A DNA stretch of 64,000 nt from Klebsormidium nitens. Lineage: Eukaryota > Streptophyta > Klebsormidiophyceae > Klebsormidiales > Klebsormidiaceae. The stretch's first letter is position 1. Each line of letters begins with the position of its first letter. The notes under the pieces were generated by a model, which had not been told where the DNA came from, made no database searches, and saw only the letters and a program-made list of their open reading frames with translations. Location of the stretch: positions 62,001-126,000 of the forward strand of contig DF236975.1 in the NCBI GenBank assembly GCA_000708835.1. Direction: 5' to 3'. The position numbers and the translations under genes are program-made. This document shows positions 12,366 through 24,100 of this stretch, one piece after another.

Positions 12366-13733
12366 CCGCATCTGGTGGGAGGCTGCAGAAACTAAAGCGC
12401 GAAGGCCAATGGAAGGGCAAATCCATGGCGCTGTCAAACAGCTCACAAGGGCTGAGACGTAGTTTGCAAATGATGGAAGTCAGCAGCTTCGTTCGTGCTC
12501 CTGATGGCTTTTTACGTATTCGTTGGTGACCAGCAGGATAGTCTTGAAGGTTTTGAAGTGTGAGGTACGGCTTTGGGTAAGCTTAAATGCCCGTCTTAAA
12601 GGCTACAGCTGCACCCAACGGAATTGACGTGGCCCCAAAGCTCGACAAGTACCGAAACTTCATGCAACAGAACGACGTGGAGTCCCCTCGAAACAATTGT
12701 CCCTTATTCGGCGAGAGTTTTTACTACCTCGGTACGAGGCAGGCAAGTCTGGCACGCTTCTTTTGTATACTAGACCCCCGAGACAGCTCCACAGAGCTAA
12801 TATCTTTTATAAGAATGAATTACGACGTTCCATGTGACTCTAGTAGGTAAAAAGACACTTACGACAATTGTATCGAACTGTCCTTCACGTACCAACCGGA
12901 TTGCAAAGAAAAGATTACCTATCTTAAAATACGACTGACAACTTGACTGTCATTAAACACTGCTGTCGTTTTTCGGATGATCAGGTCACAGCGCCTCAGA
13001 TCAGCCTAAACCCGGTCGAGACATCGTCGCCATGTGCCGTGCGATCTTCCTGGGCACTTCTCTCGATTCAAAACGACTTCCTTTTGAGCAAAGTAGCATT
13101 CTCAAGTTCGGACCAGAAAGGGGGCAAAGAATCAGTCTAGAATTATTTACGTGTTTCAGAATCATACGACTGGCGATATGATCCAATCCGGACGAGAAAC
13201 ATTGAGGATGTGTACAATCAGAGAGACCAATGGCAGTCGTACATCACTTAGAACACTTGATGCGTCAAAGTTCATCCGGGCTCGCCGCCTATGCAGCAGC
13301 GACATGTCCAACCGAAACTTGCAGGGTCACTTGCTTGCATTTTCTTTTTAATCGGGTTTCTATGGCATCTATTTCGTCCGGGGCTCAGGAACTAGAGACC
13401 ACTTGCTTGACAGCTCAGACATTGCCAGACGGTCCAAAATCCTCACTGCCCTCCGTCACACACCTATCCAGCGGCATAGTTTCAGATTCAAGAAAGACGA
13501 TGTGACATTACCCGTCCTCGAAAGTCCGTGCGCTCAAAAGTACGAGGTCAGTATGTTCAGCTTAAAGGATATGAAGACATGCGGTTCCACGAAATGCGTC
13601 CCTCAGCAAGCGTGCCTCCAAGCAAATCTGATTACAGTGGGTAAAGATGCGGACGTCACATCCAATGCTTTGACCTTGAAGTCGCACTTTATTGGTCTGT
13701 CAGACGCACGCTAAGAATGAGAGGCGTTTGAAT

Positions 13734-13814
13734 TGTCTTTCAGGCGCTCAAAATGCCTTCCAGGCGCTCGAGATGTCTTCCAGGCGATCGAAATGTCCTC
13801 TAGGCGATCGGACG
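13734..13814. repeat. 20-bp tandem repeat, 4 copies
   Basis: Four head-to-tail units of the form TGTCTTCCAGGCGATCGAAA with a few substitutions each. It lies outside any supported gene. Confidence 0.85.
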
Positions 13815-13943
13815 TAGGAGACGCTTGCTCGTTCCTTCACGGTGCAAACCTCAACAACGAACGTTCTGAAAAACGAGTACTCAAACTGCAGCAAGTTATG
13901 CCGAGAATCTGGCGGCTCAGAGGACTTGCGGCTATGGGTGGCT

Positions 13944-14262
13944 GCTATAAATTGCCACCCTTACTGGGCTCCTCCTTGCCGAGACTCCGAAAGTCTTGTT
14001 ACCTTGTCCAACCAGCGTGAAAGATAGAACCGAAGCTGGGGACACTTACAATAGCACAGGATCATCGTGCGGTGTTCATTAAACAGTCACGACAGGTGGC
14101 AAGAACAAGCACGTGGGCAGTCTACGTGCGAGCAATCATTTCTCCGGCCGCAGGGACCCCATATCTGCCGCAGAGGGCGCCTGCAGCAGATATGGGCCCA
14201 ACGCGCTTGCTTCTAAATGGTTTGCCGTTGCCAGCTGTCCAGCTTCGATGCTTTAGTTAGGG
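13944..14262. repeat. Diverged homologous block B (partner of 11408-11730)
   Basis: Second copy of the block described at 11408-11730, in the same orientation. It differs by an insertion of an ATATCTGCCGCAGA / CTGCAGCAGATAT inverted word near 14160-14195. The core GGGCTC-x-TC-x-TTGCC also matches repeats inside the KNL2-like intron at 22.2, 23.0 and 23.9 kb. Confidence 0.6.
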
Positions 14263-14441
14263 AGGAACAGAGGGCCATCAGATTTTCACCTATCTCGAAC
14301 CGATTTGAAACTGTAGGACGAGTAGAGAGCTTGACAGGAAGCACTATCAGATAAAGACCCTGAAATAACGACTTGATAGAAACCTTGAAGGGCGACGAAC
14401 GAGAAGGAGACTCGATGGACAAGGGAATAGATACAGGGCGC

Positions 14442-14709
14442 CTTGGCCTCAAACAGGAGGCGGAACGGGGCCGGACCGGAGCATTCCGTTCCGGAAAAAT
14501 GGCGGACGAACCGGGGCCTGACCCCAGGTTGGAGGCCGGTTCGGGGGAAAGAAGAACCGTTTCTTGCAGATTGGAGCGGTTTCCCACGAGCCGGTTCTTG
14601 TTCTGAGCAAAGCGGCCTCAAACCGAGGTCTGGCTCCGGTTTAACCGCCACGTTTTCGGAGCGGAATGCTCCGATTTGGCCCCGGTGCGGCTCGTGTTTG
14701 AAGCCAAAG
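14442..14709. repeat. 268-bp foldback (imperfect palindrome), MITE-like
   Basis: The sequence from 14442 (CTTGGCCTCAAAC) is the near reverse complement of the sequence ending at 14709 (GTTTGAAGCCAAAG). The arms are roughly 120 bp, align almost without gaps, and share GGAGCATTCCG, TGGCGG, GAGGCCG and AAGAACCG. The loop is short (about 30 bases). No transposase and no clear target-site duplication were seen. A transcript would fold into a long hairpin, so a small-RNA source is possible but unproven. Confidence 0.75.
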
Positions 14710-17084
14710 CTTTAGTCCTCTCGCAACCAAACGCTCTGCTTAGATCGAAGTGCGAAGCGAAGGGTGCCCACAGTATGAGCTTCAAAAGCTAGAAGAGCTA
14801 CGACATAAAAAGCCAAAAACCATCGTATGAAGAGCGCGGATATAAGCAAACGGGGTGCGTGGCGGCGAAATTTCAACAGCTGTGCCGTCACTTGATTCTA
14901 CCTGCTATAGTCGCTCGAGATTAGCAAGAGGTGATCCACAGTTTAGGACTTGCAAACTCAGCAGACGAGACACTGAAGACAATGCGCACGTTTCGCGGCA
15001 TTCTTTTGAGGCAGCGGAACAGCCGCCGTAATCGGTTTATCGAGGCCTCTGTGAGGCTCACGTCGGCCAGTAGCTCGAAGCAGTCGTCATTCCTCCGGAG
15101 GTCGAGGAGAAAGAGGCCGCTCAAGGAGAGACGTCCTGCAGCGCTCCACTGAAGACTTCAGGGTAGGTGCAAGCAGAAGAGTAAACTTCCGAACGAGGTC
15201 GTCACCTTACGGTGGTACGAATCTTGAGCCCCGCATTATGATGCTTATTTGCATCTTGGATTGGCACTGGCACATCGATTGGCGCTTTCCTTGCATGCTG
15301 GGACTGCCCGGTTTCGGGAAACTTGCCATTGTGCTGAAAAGGCTTTGCATGATCGAGATTCTCCAATTATTGCTTTCACTCCCAAATGCAACTCCGAGGG
15401 GCACTCGCATCAAGCAACTTCAAAGACACCGTTACATTTTACAACGCTGTTTAGGAGTTGCAGACATAACGGATACACTACAGTTGGACTCCATTACCCG
15501 GCCACTAAAGTACGCGACTTTACGAGCCTAGTACCAAAAAGATAGACGCTGCCAAAGAAACACATACCTTTAAAATTGTCTCCTATCGTAGATCAAGCAT
15601 ACAGTGGCGCAGCTTGGTTCTGATAGTCATGAACGGATTGGATCTTATCAGGACTTCCCTTGACAAGATTGCCTGGCACTATTTAGGTCGAAATTTTCAT
15701 TGCCCTTCGTATTCCGCAGGCCCGAACATTAAAGCGGGCGTAATTAAGAAGGAAAGAGGTCAACAGGGCGTTCTCGCACAAGACCAAGTTACCTTTCTAA
15801 AGACCTGCGCAGAAAATTTGAACGTCGGGCGAACTGATCCTGGGAGGCTCCAAACGTGTTCTACACTGACGGCGTCGTCAGACGTGCACAGCATTCATTG
15901 CCACCGTGGTTCGACGTCAGCAATATTCTCACAGGAATCTTGCAACGGCCTAAAGTTGATCATCTAGGAACATGGAAATGGACAACCTAAAATGCGTACA
16001 TATGGTGATTCCGCTTGAAACGTACACTCAAGGCCCGCGACCGACTTCCGGCCGGACTCCGCTCCTTGAATCCTCAAAAAAACAAATGCATGACAAGTTT
16101 GCACCACAAGACAATACGAACACTGAGCATCTGAAGGACCAATCATCTACGAAGCCTACATATTCGGCACTTTACCTCCTCTGGAAAAGTCAGGGAATGA
16201 GCTGCGCAGCTTTCGGAGTCCTCAAATCAAGGACTTCCGGACATGAGACGAGGTAAAGTACCGTTGATGAGGGGAAGCTCAAAGTCGTTTTAGACTCATC
16301 GTTGTATTGAAGTCAAGGCCATCCTTTACGGCAGGGCATGCCAGGCAACGTTACCTATCTGCTCATCGCCAGCCGGTGCGCTGCGGCTCACAGTGCCATC
16401 CAGCCAAAACAAGTTTGCATCCTTATTGTGAACTGGTAGTTCTCTGGCGGGTGCACGAACCTCAAAACGACACTTATGCTCGAGGCGGCTCGTAGGTAAC
16501 CTCGGCTGACTGGCAGTGTTGCCAGCACATTCTAGTCACTGCCTGGCCTTTGGTTGTTGAAAAGTCTTACGACGAGCTCGGGACCAACAGAAAAAGCAGA
16601 AGACATCTTCCAGACTTCGTGAGCCCGAAACACAGCTCTGAGATGCCCGCAGCTAACAAGCAGAATTGAGCAGTCAGCATAAAGCCAGTGATAACTTAAT
16701 GCAAAACAAATTTCCTGTCCCAATGTCCTCAATGCCCGGACAAATCTTGTAAGCTGGCTTTCTGTAGACGAACCCGATGCGATCAGAATGCCACGACCTT
16801 CACTCTGAGCAAGTCAGCCCAGTTGCAGAAACATCATTCGCACTTCCGGTGTCTTTATTTCGCTTCCGAGCCTGTTACAGGATGCACAGCTCACGAAAAG
16901 AAGCCACCAGAAGCATCCTCTACAATATGCACTTGATTGATTGTAGTCTTTGTAATCATCTGTAAACAAGGTGATCTTTCTGATAGCTTGTTTTCAGAAC
17001 ATGAGTTGGCAGGTCATCTAACGCTTGCCTCGTCCGGCCTGGCCAGCTGCCAAAAGGCTTGCTAAGTTGCCAAAAACAGAAAAT

Positions 17085-17125
17085 AATAATCAAAAAAACA
17101 AAACAAAACAAAACAAGAAAACAAC
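17085..17125 (+). repeat. A-rich (AAAAC)n tract
   Basis: A run of A with AAAAC repeats, preceded by AATAATAATC. It may be a microsatellite or the decayed poly(A) tail of a retroposed copy on the plus strand. No coding remnant is recognisable just upstream. Confidence 0.6.
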
Positions 17126-18152
17126 ATGAAGGGACCGTGAGCACATTGTGCGCATATGCGACACCTAACGGCGGAGACGGCATGAGTAGAACCTCCTTTC
17201 AATGGCCCGTGTGCATCAAACACTACCGTCACGTATCCCGTACATAGCAATCAAAAGTAAAATAAAAGATTCAATGAATGTAACAACAATACTGGGGAAA
17301 ATGCGTAAACCTCTGGTCGGGAGGTTACGCTGAGCCGTAGTGTTCGAAACCAGAGGGCTTGTCACCGAGGTGCCAGCATTCGGCCCGACTCACTTGAAGA
17401 AAGGAGTCGACCAGCTCAATCAAGTTACGAATCAAAGCTGAGCCTACGCTGCAGCGCGCGAGGACGGTTGCGCGATCCCTTTCATCGACCACAGCTCGTC
17501 ACTTAGGCTGAAACAGGCAGGCCGGAACAGCAAGCAGCTAGCACGCGCCCTACCTTCGCTGAAGCAGAGCGCATCATTTGGACAGACGGTCGGAGCTCGC
17601 CGGTGCCACGCTTGACCCTCTCAACGAGGACCATTGAGCGAAGGGCTCATCATAGTCTGTTCGGTCCGATCAGCAAAAGAGTGGAACAGCAAAATCAATG
17701 AAAGATTGAATCACGATTTTAGCTCCGAGACGGCTGCAGAGTTGAAGCACTCATAGCTGCACAAATGCTCAGTGAGTCCTGATCTTACGATTGCATTGCC
17801 CCAAAAACGAATCGCAAATGCACATCATCGTATGGACAGCCAGGCAGATCGGCGGGCTTTCACAAGAACTCCTCTGATAAGAAGTCAACCAAGTCGGGCT
17901 TCGTTGTCCGCAACCACTCAGAATTAAAGCTTCATCAGCGCCGTTTAACAGACCCCGTTCGCTCAGGTCGACAGACAGTCGCTAAACCCTCGCTGGCTTT
18001 CAAAGAAGCACTTTACAAGCTTGATCCAAAGTAACGTACCCAGCCACAGCTTTCTGGCGCCAACACTTTGCATAACAGTCTCGCTCTCTCTCGTACTCTA
18101 CTATACAGGACAATTCTAGGAACAATCTCACCACGACCCTCCTAGCCACCGA

Positions 18153-21100
18153 CTACGCAAACGGAGGCGGGTCGTCTTCATCCTCTTCTTCTTCGTCGCC
18201 CCCCGCCAGCCCCTCCGGTTCGTCTTCCATACTATTTGCCGCCTGTTCCCTCAGCACTAGCGCCTTTTCAGCTGCGGCAACCACTCCCGCCGCGCCACCT
18301 GTCACCGTTTCCCTGGTCACCCCCTCAAAGCCCAACACCGGCGCAGCGCTTTTCAGGGTTTGCGCGCCGGACCCCCCCTGACTAGTTGCGTTCTTCCGGC
18401 GCTGCGCTTGCAACCGTCTCTGTAGCGCATCGTCTATGTACTTATCCTGGTTCTGCACGGGTTTCAAAATCAGTGGACTCGCTGCCGGCACGGAACCGCC
18501 GTCGGGCGCCATTCCCAAATCATTCGACCTCGTCCCGTCAGATTCTGCCACGTGGAAAGCGAGGGGATCCCCCGCCTCGGCCCGCTGCTTCGCCTGTTGC
18601 GCTCTCAGGATCTCCCGTGCTGCACGCATGCCCTGCATCTGGACGCTCACGATCGTGCCACGTGGCTTGCTCTGATTCGCTGCCTTGGCGAGGCCCCTGC
18701 CGGCGCCTTGGAGGATGATGCGGGGCGCGGGGGACATGCCGGCGCGGCGCGCGTACGGGGGGCGCACCGGGGGCGTGACATATGCCTCGTTGTGCTTGGT
18801 TTGGCACTCGATGTGGTTCTTCCCTGGTACCTGCAAGAAGAGACAAGTCGGTCAGTAAAATCGGATAAACACGAAACGTAAGGCACTTAGCAAGCAGGCG
18901 CTATGAGATTGCCGACTACTTTCAATACCGGTTCGCTTGGGCGGTTGACACCGTGAGTTGGGACCATACACCTCTCTTGCAAATATGTGGGCGCATGATC
19001 ACTTAGGCTATCATGAGACTCGGAGAGCGTCCGGTTCACTGACTAAGATGTCAGGTGTCCATCTCCTCGAGGTCTTTCGGACGTCTTTATAGGATAAAGA
19101 GTGGCGGAAAGAGAAGAACCAGCAGACACCATCCTCGTGTCGGCCACACTCAACAAAGCTTTTGACTTCTGCTCGGATTTGTAACGTACAAAAGCATGGC
19201 AAAGAGCCCGCGAATGGTGAAGGATGTCCTGACAGCTTTCTGCTGGCTTACCGCAGCGGTCAACTTAAGGCCACGTAACCAGAAGTAGGCTCAAGGGGCA
19301 CATTAGGAACCAATCATCCCCACTTCGTCTTTCACGCTCCTTTGCGTGAAATTGAGCACGATAAAGGAAAAGAGACCCTGGCGAAACCTCTAATGGCAGC
19401 CTACGATTTTAAGGCATCATAGGAACACATTACATCACCCGTATGCAGTAGCTCAGAGCTACTAAAGGAGCTGCGGTGGCAGACTCGCCAGCGCCGTCCA
19501 ACTCATCAGTGCCAGGACAAAGCACCGTCCAAGGAGGCGGACCACACAAGCTAAAACTTTGGACAACCCTTCCAAACCTTTTCTCGAAACAAGCAGAGGA
19601 GAGCAGGGAGAAAACAGAGGATGGGAACTTCTGAGCTTATTATGGGCGCTCGTGGTGAATGGCATGGCAGCGGGTATTGTAATTTGTGAGTGTCCTTACT
19701 GAACAATAATGCAACGAGCCTAAACTTGAGATGCAACGAGCCTACACTTGAGAAGTCCATACCGTCTGAGCTGCAATTGCACTTTGTTGACAAGGAAAGA
19801 GCGGATCGCAAGTTACCAGTGAAACAAAGGTGCTCGCTTGATGATATTTGGAACACGCGAAAGGCAGTCTCGACCACAAGCTTTTTGAGCGGACGTCGGG
19901 ACCGCTGGTACTCCCAGTGACAAATCTGTCAGCAAACGGTGACTCGTCATCGTTCTCTTGCGCACATACTATTTAAGATTTCTGCTTAGCACCATAAGCA
20001 GAATACGAGTTGGCGTTGCCTTGGCAAAACCTACGGCGTCTCGGGCCTTCAAAGCACAAGCGGCTCAAGGAAGCAGAACTGGGACAGTAACCTCGAAGGG
20101 GATGGACAGTAGAAGGTTGTCCAGAATCGGCATGCACAAGTAGACTTTTTCAATCTGCTTACCCTTTGGTAGCAAGTAAACTGAATTCCGCAAACTGTGG
20201 TACATATGTCCATGTCGCAAGGAATGGACAGGACGACTCGACTGTCAGCAACGCGGTTGGCAGCATTGCCAGACACGATTGGCTCTTCATAATCGCCTTG
20301 AAATGACCAGGTGAAATAGCGAAACTTCGTAGCAGCGGTGTGAGTGACGGATACAAAGAACACAGCAGTCTATGATGAAAAGAGCACGACCCTGAACCAG
20401 AAAGTGCGCCCCGAATCCGAGACAACTTAATGCAACTTCAAAAACGACGATAGACCTCGTTGCATTACACGAGCAACAGTGTAATGCACCTGCGAGGGCC
20501 ACCTGACCAGCTGCTCCAACAAGCTGACTTCCTTTGAAGCATTCCCTGGAGGTTATTAACTCACGTGTTGTGGGAATGGTACGCAACTCTACCCGCGGCA
20601 ACATGCATGTTGAACTTTTGGACAAAACAAAGCATTGGGTAGATTTGAAGTGCAAGGGACTAATCATAAGGAGGCTGCCAATAGACGTGAGGTTCAGATG
20701 TCCCAAACAGAGCTCGTGTGTTGCAAGGACAGAGCGCTGCCAGATTTAGCCGCCATCAGTACAGGGACGTTCTTCTTTCATTTTTGAGGTACTTTGGCGC
20801 AACATTGCCGTGACCGCTCGTTAACAGACCGTGATGCAAACCTTATTTGCAACCCCAGTCTAAACATTTTGCAAGGTCACATCTATAGAAGTCTTGATAA
20901 TGTCATGCTTCGAAGGGTGCGCCTCAAAGATGCTCTAGGATGCTCATAGCCAACTGGCTCATCTTTTTGGCACCAGTGATAGCTATGTCATTTTCGCCGG
21001 GACTATCGTTGCTATCAATCCGATTGACACCCTGTCAGAGAAGTCCTTGCCCTAAAGAAGAGACAGGTGCTTTCGCAGGCAAAGTATCACGACAATAAAC

Positions 21101-24100
21101 TGTGCTGCAGTGAAGAAAGAACCCCAGAAATGCAGTAAGATGATCTGAAAGAGGCCTTCGACACCGCTGAATAACTACGTGTAAGCTGGCCACCAGGGAT
21201 CATAGCCACCTCACCAGAAGTTTCTGGACACTCTTTCAGAGAGCGTCGCTCTTGGTCGACCTAACTAATCGAGCCGTTCGAGAAATGATTTGATGCCTAT
21301 TTCGTGAAGAAAAAGGACTCCGATCGACCGCGACCATCGTTGAATATATGACATACTGCTTTCCCGCTCCCTTAAAGGTGTGAATAGTTCTAGGTCTATG
21401 TTTCGAATGTGATAATATGGGGCTACGTATTGAATGTATCCATGGATCCGCAAGAAAGCCGTACATTTGGTAGGCAATGCTTGCGGTCGGCTCAGGTCGC
21501 CGATCACGTGGCAATCCTGCCAGACCAATGTAACCCTTCACAGCCATTCGAAACGGATTTCGATGAGCAGATAGATCTGGTCCAAGGCATTGAGGATCGG
21601 TGTATCTGGAGCCCAGAGTATCAAATGAAAAGCGCCTAGCTAAGTTAATCCTCAAAGCTGCTTTAGCGCTTACAAGGAGAACGATTCACCAAACAAGGGA
21701 GGCTTTCGACGAGGCTCAGGCTGCCCGAAAGCGTAATTGACGACTGTGTCAATAGCCTGGGCCATCATTGCTTTCCTGGTCAGAGAAAAGACATGGAAAG
21801 GAACAGTGGTCGAGAGAAAAGACAAAGCTTCCTTGAGATCTGACAAAAGCATGATTGTCTGCAGCGAAACTGTGAGTATCTAGTATATTCCACAATTATA
21901 GCGAGATGGGTTGTGGAGACCTACAAGCTTGCTGCCTTTTACATCAAGACGCCCGTGATTCCTCTTGAATTGCGCATCGCCAGACTGCCACTGAGAAGCA
22001 GAGCAGAGCTTTGCTTCCACGTCTCGACGTCGAGCACTTTGTCAAACGGCTTCAAGAATAGAGGTCTGACTTACAACTTTGCACGTGTCCCGAGCGTTGA
22101 CTGGCAATGAGGCACGATAAAAGGGAAACGCTCTGCGACAAACCAGCGGCTCGGATGCGCAAGAGCCTAATTGGCCAGCTTGCCGTCTATGTTGGGCTGA
22201 TCGTTGCCACAAAAGAATGGGGTCGCCAACAGCCAAGCACGTCAAGCCTGGCGAATACACGCATCTGATTGTCACCCTCCGCAAACCCAAAGAAAGCCGA
22301 AACATTCCAAATAACCGAAACGGCCGTTTTGGGCGCCAGCTCGTTCGCGACTTTGCGCACGTAAAGAAGTGGGTCTGACGAGCAACAGTCAACTTCAGTT
22401 TGCCCATTCAGGTCTGAATGCCCGCCACTAACGGCTGATCAAGAACCTTCGAGGCAAGAAAAGTAAGGGTTGACTGATCAGCAGAGACTGATTGTTCCGG
22501 CTTCGCTTGCTTCTCAAACTTTCAATGGAACATTACGAAGTGTGGCCGTGTTGCAAGCTCAGCCAGAAGTACCACCTACAACGCTCTTCCTTTCGCAACT
22601 GGCGACGCACTATCTGGCACATTACTGCAGGATCGGCTCCGAATATGAGACAAATCTGAAGCGGCAGTCGGACAGAAAAGCAACTGCAATCTCAGAATGC
22701 CATGCAGATAGACGCATGAGTTGCCTTGAAAGCGAGCCCAGGCCACAAGGGCAACCAGCGCACCTTCAAGAGCGACCAGAAGGACATAGGACTTTCAGAT
22801 AAGCAACCGCACAATCCAAACTCCCTTCAACGAAACTTTGGTGAGACTTTTGTACCGACCTTTGCTTTGCAATTCTGGAGACCGTATTGAAAACCAAAGA
22901 GCTTTGGCCAGCACCAAAGGAATCACTGGGCGCAAGGCACATCATACAAGGAAGACAAATACAAATCTGGGAGGAATTCAATCGGCTCGGAGCGATACCA
23001 ACACAAGACTGGCCAGCTTGCCAGCCTGTTGGGGCTCATCTTTGCCGGCAAAAAGTACAATACACGAACGTCAGTGGCTAAGTAGGCTTCTGAGATGCCC
23101 AAGTTCCAATCTGAGCAGAAGCGAGAACACGGCGGCAGTATTTTCACCATAAGAGAGAGTTCGGAAATGAAGCAAGCCGTCTTATCAGCGGGGTGGCACG
23201 CCCGTTATGAGCTTCTGCAACAGCAGCTTTAAGAGCGACTCAGAGATGGGAAAGAAGTGGGTCTGACAAGGGAGTGTCAGCTTCATCCTGCTCGTCAAGG
23301 TCTCTATGCTTGCCATGAATCATTGAGGGGAGCACAATATGATTTTGGACAGTCGCGTCTTCAGTAGAAGGTGAAAGTTGGCGTCGGCACTTATATCAAT
23401 TGAGTACAAGCTTTTGATCGGTTGTTACGAAGTGTCCCCGTGTTTCAAGCTCAGCGGGCCAGAAACGCACCCACGGTGCGCTGTCTCTCGGCAACACGAT
23501 AATAAACACTTGGACAAATCTTTGCCGTAAGTCCATGCCGAGCTGAGAAGGGTCGAAAACGGCAATCAAACAGATAAGACACGCAGCCTCAATAAAAGAT
23601 GTAAACAAGCGCATTATGTTTTCTGAGGAATCAAAGGCACAACGACAGCCAGCGCAGCTTCGAGAGCAACCAAGTGCAGGCAGTATTTTCAGATAAGCAA
23701 TCGCTTCATCTTAGGGTCCCTCTCATCTTTTATCGCAAGGGACACATGTTTGGTGGATTTTTGCATCGCCCTTTGTCTTGCAACTCCTGATACCGCTATG
23801 AACCGAACTCCCTATTGAGACCTTTGCGCACGACCAAAGCAACCCCTGGCAGCATGGCACTTTCCCAAGCAATGTCGGAAATCAACCGGCTCGGAGCGAT
23901 GCAACGACGATTGGACAGCTTGCCAGACTTTTCAAGGCTCATCATTGCCAGCGGAAAGAGTACAGACGCCACTGGTTGAAGTAGATTCATGATGCAAGGT
24001 TTTCAGGTGTGAGCAGAACGGAAGGCAGCAACAGCGTTTAGCACAAGGACAAATACGAGCACGCAGCGAGAGTCCAACCAGTGTGGTGCAAGCTCGATAC

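Larger units (their letters stand above)
2406..18152. other. 15.7-kb gene-poor region with decayed repeats
   Basis: No reading frame here is long, free of stops and family-like, and no splice-linked exon chain could be built. The longest open frames (9346-9855, 11446-11916, 11931-12446) give low-complexity or unrecognisable proteins. What can be seen is old repetitive sequence, listed separately: a CATG-rich island, two related 'AACCAGCC' repeats, a pair of ~2.5-kb-spaced homologous blocks, a 20-bp tandem array, a foldback and an AAAAC run. The last ~0.8 kb (17.3-18.15 kb) probably includes the 3' UTR of the minus-strand KNL2-like gene. Confidence 0.6.

Noticed and set aside
11446-12446. Two minus-strand open frames (156 and 171 residues)
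   Set aside because: The first lies within a decayed dispersed repeat whose sister copy at 14 kb is not open in the same frame; neither shows a domain.
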